Positions 45,009-53,190 of a DNA stretch of 59,582 nt are shown in pieces (the stretch's first letter is position 1; every line of letters begins with the position of its first letter). The translations under genes and the position numbers were made by a program. The notes under the pieces are model-generated. The model saw only the letters and a program-made list of their open reading frames with translations. It searched no databases and had not been told where the DNA came from. This DNA is from Candidatus Omnitrophota bacterium (GTDB taxonomy: Bacteria > Omnitrophota > Gorgyraeia > 1-14-0-20-64-10), in assembly GCA_016201735.1 (NCBI GenBank), contig JACQCH010000014.1, forward strand, positions 1 to 59,582, read 5' to 3'.

Positions 45009-45725
45009 TTACTTTGCCTTGAACGAGAAGTTGACCGTTTTGGTTTCGCCGTCGGCGACGGTGACCTGCGCGGTCTGAGTGCCCAGCTTTTCGTGCCAAG
45101 CCTCCACCGTGTAGGTTCCGGCGGGAAGCCCGTTCAAAGTGAATGAACCATTCTCGCCGGTGACTCCGAAGAACGGATGATCCAGCACGACGGCATGGGC
45201 GGCCATCCAAGGATGGACATTGCACTTGAACGGCACCGGAATCTCCACCTTGTCAAAAGTCTTAGTCGTCTTCATTCCCTTGGTCGGCTGGGCGATGTTG
45301 AACCGCTTGTTGAGTTTCGGCTGAGCGTTGATGTTGTGAAGGGTCGCGTCGGAGTTGCGGATCTCCAAGGGCTGACCCACCTGAATGCCGAAGACGTGGG
45401 GATGGTACTGGCAGCCTGCTTGGTCGATCACCACCGGTGTCGTGGGAGCGGGGAAAGTTTTTCCGGACAAGCCATCCTTCATGTAGACCACCACATTCTG
45501 CAGGGCGCCGTTATTCACCACCAGATCCTCGCTCAAAACCGGATCTTTGTGGGCGCCCAGGCAGACCGGATCCGCCGCCATCTTGATTTTCTCCCGGGAG
45601 GGGGCGGCTCCTTCAAAAGAAACCTTTCCGGAAACCGTCGCCCCGGCGGCGAAAGCCGGGTTGGCAATCCCCATCCCGAGGATTATAAAAAGAAACCCGA
45701 GCATAATCTTCCTTGACGTATTCAT
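45009..45725 (-). CDS. Exported cupredoxin with C-terminal carboxypeptidase-regulatory-like domain
   Basis: 238 residues from ATG 45725 (AAGGAG site). Signal peptide ending NPAFAAG. Residues 30-170 form a plastocyanin-like domain with candidate copper ligands His in LHNINA, Cys and His in FKCNVHPWM, and Met. Residues 180-238 are a CarboxypepD_reg-like beta sandwich (GVTGENGSFTLNGLPAGTYTVEAWHE). It is related to methylamine-utilisation-type cupredoxins and could carry electrons or copper to the oxidase directly downstream. Confidence 0.85.
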   Translation of the reverse strand: MNTSRKIMLGFLFIILGMGIANPAFAAGATVSGKVSFEGAAPSREKIKMAADPVCLGAHKDPVLSEDLVVNNGALQNVVVYMKDGLSGKTFPAPTTPVVIDQAGCQYHPHVFGIQVGQPLEIRNSDATLHNINAQPKLNKRFNIAQPTKGMKTTKTFDKVEIPVPFKCNVHPWMAAHAVVLDHPFFGVTGENGSFTLNGLPAGTYTVEAWHEKLGTQTAQVTVADGETKTVNFSFKAK

Positions 45726-45738
45726 CTTCAGTCTCCTT

Positions 45739-45857
45739 GTCATTTCGAGCAAAGCGAGAAATCTCTATTTAGATCCCTCGCCTGCTGCGCAGGCTCGGGA
45801 TGACGTTCGGCCAGCGAACTTACGGAACGAAGTGACGTAAGTTCGGGCCTCACGTCA
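45739..45857. repeat. GTCAT..ATGAC palindromic repeat cluster
   Basis: Unit 45739-45804 (GTCATTTCGAG..CTCGGGATGAC) belongs to the family at 20306-20382. It is followed by a GAACTTACG/CGTAAGTTC hairpin (45816-45844). The cluster fills the gap between the cytochrome c stop (itself inside GAAATGACG) and the cupredoxin ribosome site. Confidence 0.8.
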
Positions 45858-47222
45858 TTTCAAAACCAAATCAACCCAATTGGAATTGGCTCGGCGGCGG
45901 TCCCGCTCCCCGTTTCCGCCGTCGAAAACCACCGCTCCGAACAGGAACGGTTTCTTAGTGCTCAAGGTTACCCCTCCGGGATGGAAGGATTTAAGCGGGC
46001 GCTTGATCAGAAGCGTCCACACACCGTCTGCGTACGAATCTTGGCTGCGGCTAGAGGAAGCCGCACCACTTGTAATCTCTGAGTCGTTGGATTCAAGCAT
46101 CTGCTCGGCCTCCCGCGCCGAATCTTGTTTCGCGGACCAGCTGCATACGTCCAGCGCTGGAGCATCAGGGCCGGCCGGCCAACTCCGCAGAGAGCCGACC
46201 TGGAATTTGAGCCGACGATCCTGAAGCAGAAATAACCTCACGGCATCCGGCGGATCTTCCCGGCTCTCGTTCGGATCCTGCCAGGTCAGACGGAACAGAA
46301 CCGCATCTTCATTGTACACCGCTTGAACCCCGATTGCATTGACCGAGGTAGGTTGAATTTCTCCCTGCTGGTAGACGGTGCTGCTTAAACGCAGGTCCGT
46401 CCGGGGCGCCTCCTGCCATTTTGGATCCTCCGGGTCTGCCGGCAGGGATCCGGCCGCCTTGACCGCTTCGATCGTCCGGTTCCAATGCGGCGTTTCTTGG
46501 AGGGAATGCACGTAATAGGCCAGGTGCCAGGCATCTTCTTTTGAAGAGAGGGCGTCGGCATAGGAAGGCATCGGGGTCCCATCGATGCCGGCCATCATCC
46601 GGGCCACGATCTCTTTGACACCGGAACCGGCCCGGTAATTCCACCCCTGCGTCAGATTGGCGGCCCGGATCGGGCTGCCCCAGCTGTCGACAAGGGTCGG
46701 CGCCGACGGGCCGTTCCCCCGGCCGGCGGTGCCGTGGCAGGAAGCGCATCCCAGCTGCGCGTAAACCTCTTTCCCTTTTGCCAGGCTGGCCTCTTTGGGT
46801 CCTGGGTCTTTCCCCAGATCGATCGGTTCCGGGGCCTGGTCTTTAAAGATCGGGGAGAGACTCTTGACGTAGGCGATCAAGTTCCTGCGGGTCTCTTCCG
46901 AAAGGCGCTGGAAGTCCGGCATCCTGCTCCCGGGAAGTCCCGTCGAGAGGGTGCGGAAGAGATCCTCGTCGGTGGGAGGGGTTCCGCTGGCTGTAGTTCG
47001 GAATTTAAAGATCCCTTCGGCCAACTTGCGGGGTTTTGGGAACATCCGCTTGGCGTCGGGGCCGTCTCCGGCTCCGGTCGGCCCGTGGCACCGGGCGCAA
47101 TTGGCCTCGTAGGCATCCTTCCCGGCCGCTAAATCAGCGTCGGAAAAGGCCGGCGTTGGAGAACCCAGGAACCCAACGATTCCTAAACCGATGACCCATC
47201 TTATAGAGGAAGAAAGACACAT
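45855..47222 (-). CDS. Dihaem cytochrome c with ethylbenzene-dehydrogenase-like haem domain
   Basis: 455 residues. Signal peptide ending TPAFSDA; two c-type domains with CARCH and CASCH haem motifs and Met ligands (GSRMPDF, GTPMPSY); then about 170 residues resembling the EB_dh haem-binding/DOMON-like domain (WQEAPRTDLRL, VLFRLTWQDPNESREDPPDAVRLFLL, DGVWTLLIKRPL). Periplasmic; it probably passes electrons from an oxidoreductase to the neighbouring oxidase. It contains the 33-bp intragenic element (46042-46074), read as TSGAASSSRSQ. Confidence 0.88.
   Translation of the reverse strand: MCLSSSIRWVIGLGIVGFLGSPTPAFSDADLAAGKDAYEANCARCHGPTGAGDGPDAKRMFPKPRKLAEGIFKFRTTASGTPPTDEDLFRTLSTGLPGSRMPDFQRLSEETRRNLIAYVKSLSPIFKDQAPEPIDLGKDPGPKEASLAKGKEVYAQLGCASCHGTAGRGNGPSAPTLVDSWGSPIRAANLTQGWNYRAGSGVKEIVARMMAGIDGTPMPSYADALSSKEDAWHLAYYVHSLQETPHWNRTIEAVKAAGSLPADPEDPKWQEAPRTDLRLSSTVYQQGEIQPTSVNAIGVQAVYNEDAVLFRLTWQDPNESREDPPDAVRLFLLQDRRLKFQVGSLRSWPAGPDAPALDVCSWSAKQDSAREAEQMLESNDSEITSGAASSSRSQDSYADGVWTLLIKRPLKSFHPGGVTLSTKKPFLFGAVVFDGGNGERDRRRANSNWVDLVLK
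46042..46074. repeat. 33-bp intragenic palindromic element, copy 2
   Basis: TGGCTGCGGCTAGAGGAAGC and onward, arms TGCGGCT/AGCCGCA; 31/33 identical to 27995-28027. Here it is read from the opposite strand as TSGAASSSRSQ, so insertion orientation and frame differ. Confidence 0.85.
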
Positions 47223-47273
47223 CGAGGATTAGAATTTTCATTTTAACCGATCCCCGCCGATTTTTCTAGTTTC

Positions 47274-48533
47274 TCAACGCGCAAGGAAAGCGGTCAGCAG
47301 GCCTAAGTAGGTGCCGAGGAGGTTGCCTAAGATCGCCATCAGGAGTCCGACCGTCGCCAGTTCGGCGGAAAAGGTGGCTCCCACGATCGGAGCGGAGATC
47401 GGCCCGCCGATGTTCGCCTGGGAGGCGGTGGCGATCAGCCCCAACGGGGCCTTAAAGAGGAATCCTCCGACGATGAGCAGAACCAGCCCATGGATCAGGA
47501 TCCAGGTGATTCCGAAGGCGATAAAGACCGGTGCCTGGGCGATGGCCTGAAAATTCGCGCGGGCCCCGATCGAAGCCAGCAGCACATACAGGGCAAAGGT
47601 TCCGACCCGGGAAAGGCCCGCCTGCTCGATTCTTCTCAACGGGGTCAGGGAGAGAATCAGGGCCAGCGTGGTCACGAGCAGGATCGTCCAGCTCGACGGG
47701 TTCATCACCCATCCCATCGTCGGCAGCCGCCGGCCAATCCACTGCGCCATCACAGAAAGGGATACAGCTAGAGCGATGCCAGTTGCGAGGCCGTTGACAT
47801 TACTGGAGACAGCGCCATGGGAGGGGGCGGGGTTCGAAGACAATAGATGGCCCGAGCGGGCACGGTTCTCCGCCGGTGAGCTTTCACTCAGGCGGAGAGA
47901 GCGAGGGCCAGCTTTTAGCGAGACGACCTCGCTGGGGTCGTCTCGCGGGTCTGAGAATCCCGCTCCCTCCCGCTGGCGCTGAGTCAGGCGTTGCCACGGC
48001 TCCTGCCACGCGGAGCTCCAGATGAGGAGCGCCATCCAGGAATACGCGACGATCGCATCGACGAGGATGATCGGGGCCATCAGGGCGTCCGGAGTCCGCA
48101 GCGCCTCCTTGACCGCCAGCATGTTCGCAGAACCGCCGATCCAGCTTCCAGCGAGGGCTCCGACCGCGGCCCAGGAATCCGGCGGCAGCCATCGATGGTA
48201 CAACGCCAGTGAGGCCAGGCCTCCGAGGATCGTTCCGAAGGAGCCGGTGAGCATGAGAATGATCGCTACAGGACCCAGCCGGGCGATCCCTTTTAGGTCG
48301 GTGCCGATCAAAAGAAGGACGAGGCAGATGGGGAGGAGTTGTTGCGAGAGGGCGCTGTATAGAGGATGGCTTGAGGGCAGCCAGCCCAAGCTCGTTCCCG
48401 CCATCGGGATCATGTAGCACCAGAAGGGGAGCGGAAAAAATTTAAACGCCCAGCGGAACTTCGGCTGAACAGATAAATTCCGCAGGACAGCAACCAGGGC
48501 GATCAGGAACAGTAAGAGATGGAGAGACGTCAT
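47274..48533 (-). CDS. DUF819-family membrane transporter
   Basis: 419 residues, about ten hydrophobic segments, with DUF819 features ALAGSWIGGSANMLAVKEAL and ANIGGPISAPIVGATF. The family is an uncharacterised permease group, often beside dipeptide epimerase/peptidase genes; here the epimerase gene is directly upstream with an ATGA overlap, so muropeptide or amino-acid uptake is plausible. A loop of about 75 residues (QRQREGAGFSDPRDD...SHGAVSSN) is encoded largely by hairpins and is absent from typical members. The start ATG lies in a dispersed repeat. Confidence 0.85.
   Translation of the reverse strand: MTSLHLLLFLIALVAVLRNLSVQPKFRWAFKFFPLPFWCYMIPMAGTSLGWLPSSHPLYSALSQQLLPICLVLLLIGTDLKGIARLGPVAIILMLTGSFGTILGGLASLALYHRWLPPDSWAAVGALAGSWIGGSANMLAVKEALRTPDALMAPIILVDAIVAYSWMALLIWSSAWQEPWQRLTQRQREGAGFSDPRDDPSEVVSLKAGPRSLRLSESSPAENRARSGHLLSSNPAPSHGAVSSNVNGLATGIALAVSLSVMAQWIGRRLPTMGWVMNPSSWTILLVTTLALILSLTPLRRIEQAGLSRVGTFALYVLLASIGARANFQAIAQAPVFIAFGITWILIHGLVLLIVGGFLFKAPLGLIATASQANIGGPISAPIVGATFSAELATVGLLMAILGNLLGTYLGLLTAFLAR
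47867..47946. repeat. Hairpin pair inside the DUF819 gene
   Basis: TCTCCGCC/GGCGGAGA (47867-47898) and a perfect 11-bp stem GCGAGACGACC/GGTCGTCTCGC (47918-47946). Both are translated in frame into a cytoplasmic-loop insertion. Confidence 0.8.
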
Positions 48534-48562
48534 TGCGAAGAGCGAAACGATGAAGCAATCTC
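48529..48562. repeat. Half unit of ATTGCGAAG..CAATCTC repeat at a stop/start junction
   Basis: The plus strand reads GTCATTGCGAAGAGCGAAAC and onward to GAAGCAATCTC. On the coding strand it encodes the epimerase C-terminus EIASSFRSSQ, its TGA, and the ATG of the DUF819 gene (ATGA). Confidence 0.85.
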
Positions 48563-49627
48563 AGCGCCGCAGCCGGGCCGGGTGGGATGAACGGTCAGCC
48601 GGGCTCCTCGGGTCTCAAAACCGGGAACGCCGGGCGGGGAAACGACCAAGAGATGAGAATCCAGATCAACGAAATCAAAAACGCCCGTCCCGCAGGCGAA
48701 CTGAACGGATGCCGACAAGCCGACCGCCGACTCGGCCATGCAGCCGATCATCAGCTTCATACCGGCCCGTCTGGCCAGGCGGACGATCTTGAAGGCTCCC
48801 AGGAGCCCGCACTTGGCAAGCTTGATATTGAGGATCCGGACGGTTCTTTTGCGAATCAGTCGGCCCGCTTCGGAGACACTCCGAGCCGACTCATCGGCAG
48901 CGACGGAGATTCCCCCTTCTTTCTGAACCTGGGCGAGCCCATCCCAGTCTTCCCGGGCGACCGGCTGCTCGAACAGTCGGATCGGGAAATGGTGCCGGCG
49001 CAGGAGCCGGGCAAAGCCAATGGCTTCTTTCACGGTAAATCCTTGGTTGCCATCGACCCAGAGGGTCGCCTGTGGGGCTGCCTCGCAGACGGAGGCGATC
49101 CGCCGCAGATCCCCGTCCGGATTTTTCCCGGTCACCTTTACCTTCAGCCGCCGGAAGCCGGCCGCCTGGGCGCTGGAGGCCGCGCGGGCCGCTTGGTTTC
49201 CGGGCCAGGCCGAGATCGTCAAGCTGGTCGTGACCGATCGGCCTTTTGCTCCATAGAAGCGCCAGAGAGGAATTCCTTTCGTCCGGGTGTAGGCATCCAT
49301 CAGCGCGCACTCGAGAGCCCCAACGGCGGTCGGGTGCTCACCGGCCGCTTCCCACGCCGATTCAGCCAATCGGCGGAAGCAGAGGATGGAGGCACCGATC
49401 AACCGGCCCTCGAGCCGCCGGAGGGCGGCGGCCATCGCGGCCTGAGTTTCCGAGGGCCAGGCCAGCGACGCGGAGGCTTCTCCGATCCCGACGGTCCCGT
49501 CTTCCAGCCGGAGCCGAACGAGCAGATTCCGGCTGATCCGCTTATTCCCCAGTGCCGTCACGAACGGCCGGCGCATCGGGAGATTCAGCGGCGCCAGTTC
49601 CAGCCCGGCGATCCGCTCGCCGCTCAC
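48530..49627 (-). CDS. L-Ala-D/L-Glu-type dipeptide epimerase (enolase superfamily)
   Basis: 365 residues. The catalytic KxK pair K162/K164 (RRLKVKV), metal ligands D192 (WVDGNQGF), E220 (FEQP) and D245 (AADES), and K269 (NIKLAKCG) are all present, the dipeptide-epimerase pattern. It converts L-Ala-D-Glu from murein to L-Ala-L-Glu. The GTG start and ribosome site come from element copy 4; the last ten residues come from a second repeat. Neighbours are an NlpC/P60 peptidase (which would release the substrate) and a permease. Confidence 0.93.
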   Translation of the reverse strand: MSGERIAGLELAPLNLPMRRPFVTALGNKRISRNLLVRLRLEDGTVGIGEASASLAWPSETQAAMAAALRRLEGRLIGASILCFRRLAESAWEAAGEHPTAVGALECALMDAYTRTKGIPLWRFYGAKGRSVTTSLTISAWPGNQAARAASSAQAAGFRRLKVKVTGKNPDGDLRRIASVCEAAPQATLWVDGNQGFTVKEAIGFARLLRRHHFPIRLFEQPVAREDWDGLAQVQKEGGISVAADESARSVSEAGRLIRKRTVRILNIKLAKCGLLGAFKIVRLARRAGMKLMIGCMAESAVGLSASVQFACGTGVFDFVDLDSHLLVVSPPGVPGFETRGARLTVHPTRPGCGAEIASSFRSSQ

Positions 49628-49760
49628 CCCGCCCCTCCGTTTCTATGAAAAGCCGTTTGGCTTTTCATAGCGCCGAGCCATGGGTCGGCGCAGGCGCTGT
49701 CGAAATCCATTCTCTTGTCCTGTGCTGTTCGACAGCGCAGGAAACGGAGGGGCGGGGTCA
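49624..49760. mobile_element. TGA-flanked palindromic element, copy 4
   Basis: Core 49627-49757 (131 bp), perfect 17-bp terminal inverted repeats (CCCCGCCCCTCCGTTTC), TCA flanks at 49624-49626 and 49758-49760. The interior differs from copies 1-3: ATGAAAAGCC/GGCTTTTCAT, CGCCGA/TCGGCG and GCGCTGTCGAA/TTCGACAGCGC stems. It separates the nlpC stop from the epimerase GTG start. Confidence 0.9.
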
Positions 49761-50804
49761 TTGAGGAAGATACGTCCCGAAAAAGATCCGGCGGCCCTTC
49801 GCCTCTTTCAAACGCTCGCTGAGAGGAAGCTCTCGGACCAGCTTCCCGGTCCCGGGGCTTTCAATGATGCGGGCCTTATTTTCATAGAGATAAATCATGA
49901 CGTGGCTCACTCGTTGCGGATCCTTCGGATCGTTCAAAAAAATTAGATCTCCGGGCAAGAGCTGCTCCGGTGAGATCGGCCAGGCCTGCATCCAGATCTC
50001 ATGGGCGTCCCGCGGGATGATCATCCCGTTGGCTTGGTAGACTAACCCCGCGAGCCCCGAACAGTCGACGGCGGTGTGAGATGTTCCAGAGCCGGACAGG
50101 TTGGCGGCGGAGCGCCCGCCCCAGTAGTAAGGATCCCCGAGAAACAACCGGGCGGTCTGGACCAACCGGGCCCGCCAGCGGGCCGGATCTTCCTTCCGGA
50201 TTTCGGCCAGTTTTTCAAGCCGAGCGATCTCTTCCCCTGAAATCCAGCCAGTCGTTCCATCGAGCAGCCGCAGATTCCACCCGTTTCCGTCCGGAGTTCC
50301 CGCCAGCCGTGTCCCGATCGACAAGAGGAAGCGGGCAGGGGTGTTTGATCCCGGCTTCTCCAGCACCTTCCCCTGCTTGGCCGTCACAACCAGATTGGGA
50401 TTCCAATTCCCGGGATCCTCGATGAGATTCTCCAGTTCGATCCAGCCGGGATATCCTTCCCACCGCTTATGATGAGTCCATTCCATCTGCTCGACGGCCG
50501 AGACCCGGGCCCAGCCCTCTTTTATTTCCTGAACCTCGACGGGATCTCCGTAAAGGAGTTGGCTCTCTTCCAACGGATCCTGCTCGAGCGTCGGGCCGGC
50601 CCGTCCCGGTTCCCGCCGGAGATCCGCGACAGGAACCGCCACCCGCATCCGCCGCGGAGCCGCTTCGATCGTAGCGCTGGTTGCAGGCAACAACCAAATG
50701 AGGAAGGAGATGGCCAGTCCCACCCCTGCTCCTTTCGGGGTCCTGGCGGGGGTGGGCTGTCTCCCGGCATCGGCCTTCACTGGATGAGTTTTCACATTTA
50801 CCAT
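49758..50804 (-). CDS. Exported NlpC/P60 gamma-D-Glu endopeptidase with SH3-like domains
   Basis: 348 residues from ATG 50804 (GTG/TTG starts upstream are possible). An N-terminal hydrophobic segment (GLAISFLIWLLPATSATIEA) acts as signal peptide. Two SH3-like segments (about 50-200) bind wall peptide. The NlpC/P60 domain has AVDCSGLAGLVYQANG (catalytic Cys), VSHVMIYL (His) and RIIESPG. It should cut muropeptides between D-Glu and the diamino acid, yielding the dipeptide for the adjoining epimerase. A CCCACCCC/GGGGTGGG hairpin (50718-50761) encodes the residues just before the signal helix. Confidence 0.9.
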   Translation of the reverse strand: MVNVKTHPVKADAGRQPTPARTPKGAGVGLAISFLIWLLPATSATIEAAPRRMRVAVPVADLRREPGRAGPTLEQDPLEESQLLYGDPVEVQEIKEGWARVSAVEQMEWTHHKRWEGYPGWIELENLIEDPGNWNPNLVVTAKQGKVLEKPGSNTPARFLLSIGTRLAGTPDGNGWNLRLLDGTTGWISGEEIARLEKLAEIRKEDPARWRARLVQTARLFLGDPYYWGGRSAANLSGSGTSHTAVDCSGLAGLVYQANGMIIPRDAHEIWMQAWPISPEQLLPGDLIFLNDPKDPQRVSHVMIYLYENKARIIESPGTGKLVRELPLSERLKEAKGRRIFFGTYLPQ

Positions 50805-50975
50805 GTCAGAGTTAAGAGAGATGGCCAAACCCAAACAGGACGTTCCATGGAAAGGCGTTCATTTCAGCCTGTGTCTTCCATTCCATCAGGGCTTGAGCCT
50901 CACACGGCGGCCTGCTGGCGGGAGCCAACCCACCCCCGTCACCCCGAAGGTCTCTGTCCCGATGCATTTTTCCAT

Positions 50976-50981
50976 TATAAT
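50976..50981 (+). promoter_or_regulatory. -10 box of vanY-like gene, leaderless arrangement
   Basis: TATAAT ends 9 bases before ATG 50990, so the expected start is about 2 nt upstream of it. The gene has no Shine-Dalgarno sequence. Confidence 0.6.
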
Positions 50982-50989
50982 GGTTCGAC

Positions 50990-51781
50990 ATGAGATTCCG
51001 ATGGATTCAATCCGTCTTGATTTCGCTGGCGCTGGCGGCGCCTTGGGCGGCCGATTCCGCGGCCGCGATTTCGCTGGATGGGCTGAGTGAACCGGAGGTT
51101 GCTCTCCTGAAATCCACTCTCAAAAATTTGGACCCCCTCATCACTCAACGCAAAAGGGAGGGAACCGCTCCGGTGATGACCTTCGAGGAGCTTTACGTTC
51201 CCTTGAAGTCGGAGCAGGCCGCTTTTCTCGACGAGATCCGGCGATTGGATCCGGCCGGCTTGGGGGGATCGAGTCGGAAACTACCCGCGCCCACGGGCCA
51301 GGAATCTTTCGTCCGGTTGGATCATCAGACGAACATTAAGGAAGGCAGACCGGTCCGCATGGATTCCCAATATTTGCCGCGGCCGGCCTTCGAGGCCTAC
51401 CAGCGGATGATGGCGGCGATAGAAGCCGATTTAGGGAAGCGGCTCCTCGTCGAGTCCGGCTACCGCTCGCCGGCTTATCAACTGTATCTGTTCCTCTTCT
51501 ACCTGCCCAAACACGGCACCTCAATCCGGGAGACGAACCGGCACGTGGCTCTGCCCGGCTGCAGCGAGCACGGCAGCCCCGCATTCCAAGCGATCGATTT
51601 CATCACCCCCGCCGGAATCAACGGGGAGGACCGCCCCGGGGAGTTCGAGGAACTTCAGGAGTACGGCTGGCTTCAGGCTCGGGCCCGTGAATTCGGCTTC
51701 TATCTTTCTTACCCGAGCGGCGGCCCCTCCGCCTTCGAGCCTTGGCACTGGCATTATGAAGACAATCACCGAGACGGATGA
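50990..51781 (+). CDS. Exported M15-family (VanY-like) D,D-carboxypeptidase
   Basis: 263 residues. Signal peptide (LISLALAAPWAADSAAA). The zinc peptidase core is at about 140-260: LLVESGYRSPAYQ, SEHGSPAFQAIDF (His/Asp zinc ligands, with Ala in place of the more usual Leu/Gly) and EPWHWHYED (final zinc His). It removes the terminal D-Ala from wall peptides or processes D,D-peptides. Divergent from the NlpC gene; together with the epimerase it suggests wall turnover. The next gene starts inside its end (26-bp overlap). Confidence 0.9.
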   Translation: MRFRWIQSVLISLALAAPWAADSAAAISLDGLSEPEVALLKSTLKNLDPLITQRKREGTAPVMTFEELYVPLKSEQAAFLDEIRRLDPAGLGGSSRKLPAPTGQESFVRLDHQTNIKEGRPVRMDSQYLPRPAFEAYQRMMAAIEADLGKRLLVESGYRSPAYQLYLFLFYLPKHGTSIRETNRHVALPGCSEHGSPAFQAIDFITPAGINGEDRPGEFEELQEYGWLQARAREFGFYLSYPSGGPSAFEPWHWHYEDNHRDG

Positions 51782-53126
51782 GCCGGAGGAAATAGGCTGC
51801 GGCGGGCCGCCGCTTTCACTGAGGCGTTCGCTGGGGCTCGTCGACGCGACGGCGCTGGTGATTGGCTGCGTCATCGGGGCTGGGATCTTCCGGGCCGCCG
51901 CCTCGGTGGCGGCGCAGCTCCACACGCCGGGGTTGGTGATGGCGGTCTGGGCCGTCGGCGGGATCCTCTCCTTCTGCGGGGCCCTCTGTTACGCGGAGTT
52001 GGGGGCAGCCTATCCCAAGGCCGGCGGCGACTACGTTTACTTGACCCGGGCCTACGGCCCGGCGGTCGGTTTCCTTTTCGGATGGACCAAGGTGTTCACC
52101 GAGCGGATCGGGACCATCGCGATCTTAGGATTTGTTTTCGCGGAGTACGCCGGCTCCCTCGCTGCCCTGAATCCGGCCCAGACGAAATGGTTTGCCGCGC
52201 TGGCGATCCTTCTATTGACGGGAGCCAACGTGATCGGGATCCAGGTGGGGAAGGAAGTCCAGAATCTTCTCACAGGGATTAAGCTGTTCGCCCTCTTGGG
52301 GATCATTGCCGTCGGGTTGTTGAGCGGAAAGGCCCAGCCGGTCATTCTCTCTTTGGGGACCGATCCGATCGATGGGGGAGTCCTCCGGGCGTTTGGAGTG
52401 GCGCTGGTTTTCGTTCTCTGGACTTATGGGGGTTGGGCGGAATCGACTTATGTCGCGGAAGAGGTTCGGCGGCCGGAGCGAACCTTGCCTTGGTCGATCT
52501 TTCTGGGACTGGGAGTCGTCACGCTGCTTTACCTGGTGGTCAACTGGGTCTACATGGCGTATATTCCTTTGAATCAGATGCCGGGCCGGCCGCTCGTCGC
52601 GGCGGAGGTGATGCGGTCTATCCTCGGTCCGGTCGGGGCCAAGGTGACCGCCGGGATGGTCGCCGCTTCCGCTTTCGGGGCCTTAAACGGTTTTATCCTG
52701 ACCAGCAGCCGGATCCTTCTTGCGGTAGGCCGGGACCATCCGATTTTTGGCCGGCTCTCCAAGGTCAGCCCAAGATTCGCGACACCGGTTTATTCCTTGA
52801 TCTTCAATGCCGTCGGGGCCCTGGTTCTGGTCTGGGCGGGGACGTTCGATCAGATCGTGACCTACTCGACGGTGGCGATCTCGGTTTTCTCCGGGATGGC
52901 GGCCTTGGGCGTGATTCTTCTGCGGATCAAGGAGCCGCTGGCTCCGCGCCCCTACCGGGTGTGGGGCTATCCCTTGACCCCGCTGATCTTCGTGCTGGGT
53001 TTGTTTCTGTTCATTGGGGACGTCGCCCTCATGCAGCCGAAGGAAACCCTCTTTGGGTTCGGCCTGATGCTGTTGGGTCTGCCCCTCTACGCCGGGTCCC
53101 GCCGGCTCCAAAAGTCACAGGGGTAA
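51756..53126 (+). CDS. APC-superfamily amino-acid permease
   Basis: 456 residues from ATG 51756 (MKTITETDEPEE), overlapping the carboxypeptidase gene by 26 bp. Twelve hydrophobic segments; TM1 has the substrate motif LVIGCVIGAGIFRAAA, then CYAELGAAYPKAGGDYVYLTRAYGP, both typical of LAT/APA-type transporters. It may take up amino acids freed by the wall enzymes encoded next to it (inference). Confidence 0.93.
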   Translation: MKTITETDEPEEIGCGGPPLSLRRSLGLVDATALVIGCVIGAGIFRAAASVAAQLHTPGLVMAVWAVGGILSFCGALCYAELGAAYPKAGGDYVYLTRAYGPAVGFLFGWTKVFTERIGTIAILGFVFAEYAGSLAALNPAQTKWFAALAILLLTGANVIGIQVGKEVQNLLTGIKLFALLGIIAVGLLSGKAQPVILSLGTDPIDGGVLRAFGVALVFVLWTYGGWAESTYVAEEVRRPERTLPWSIFLGLGVVTLLYLVVNWVYMAYIPLNQMPGRPLVAAEVMRSILGPVGAKVTAGMVAASAFGALNGFILTSSRILLAVGRDHPIFGRLSKVSPRFATPVYSLIFNAVGALVLVWAGTFDQIVTYSTVAISVFSGMAALGVILLRIKEPLAPRPYRVWGYPLTPLIFVLGLFLFIGDVALMQPKETLFGFGLMLLGLPLYAGSRRLQKSQG

Positions 53127-53178
53127 ACGTTGACGGCCCTTTTACTCTGCGGGGGCTGATAAATCCCGCCTATTAAGG

Positions 53179-53184
53179 TAAAAT
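53179..53184 (+). promoter_or_regulatory. -10 box of ferredoxin gene, leaderless arrangement
   Basis: TAAAAT at 53179-53184 followed by CAATTC and then ATG 53191; the expected start point coincides with the A of the ATG. No Shine-Dalgarno sequence. Confidence 0.6.
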
Positions 53185-53190
53185 CAATTC

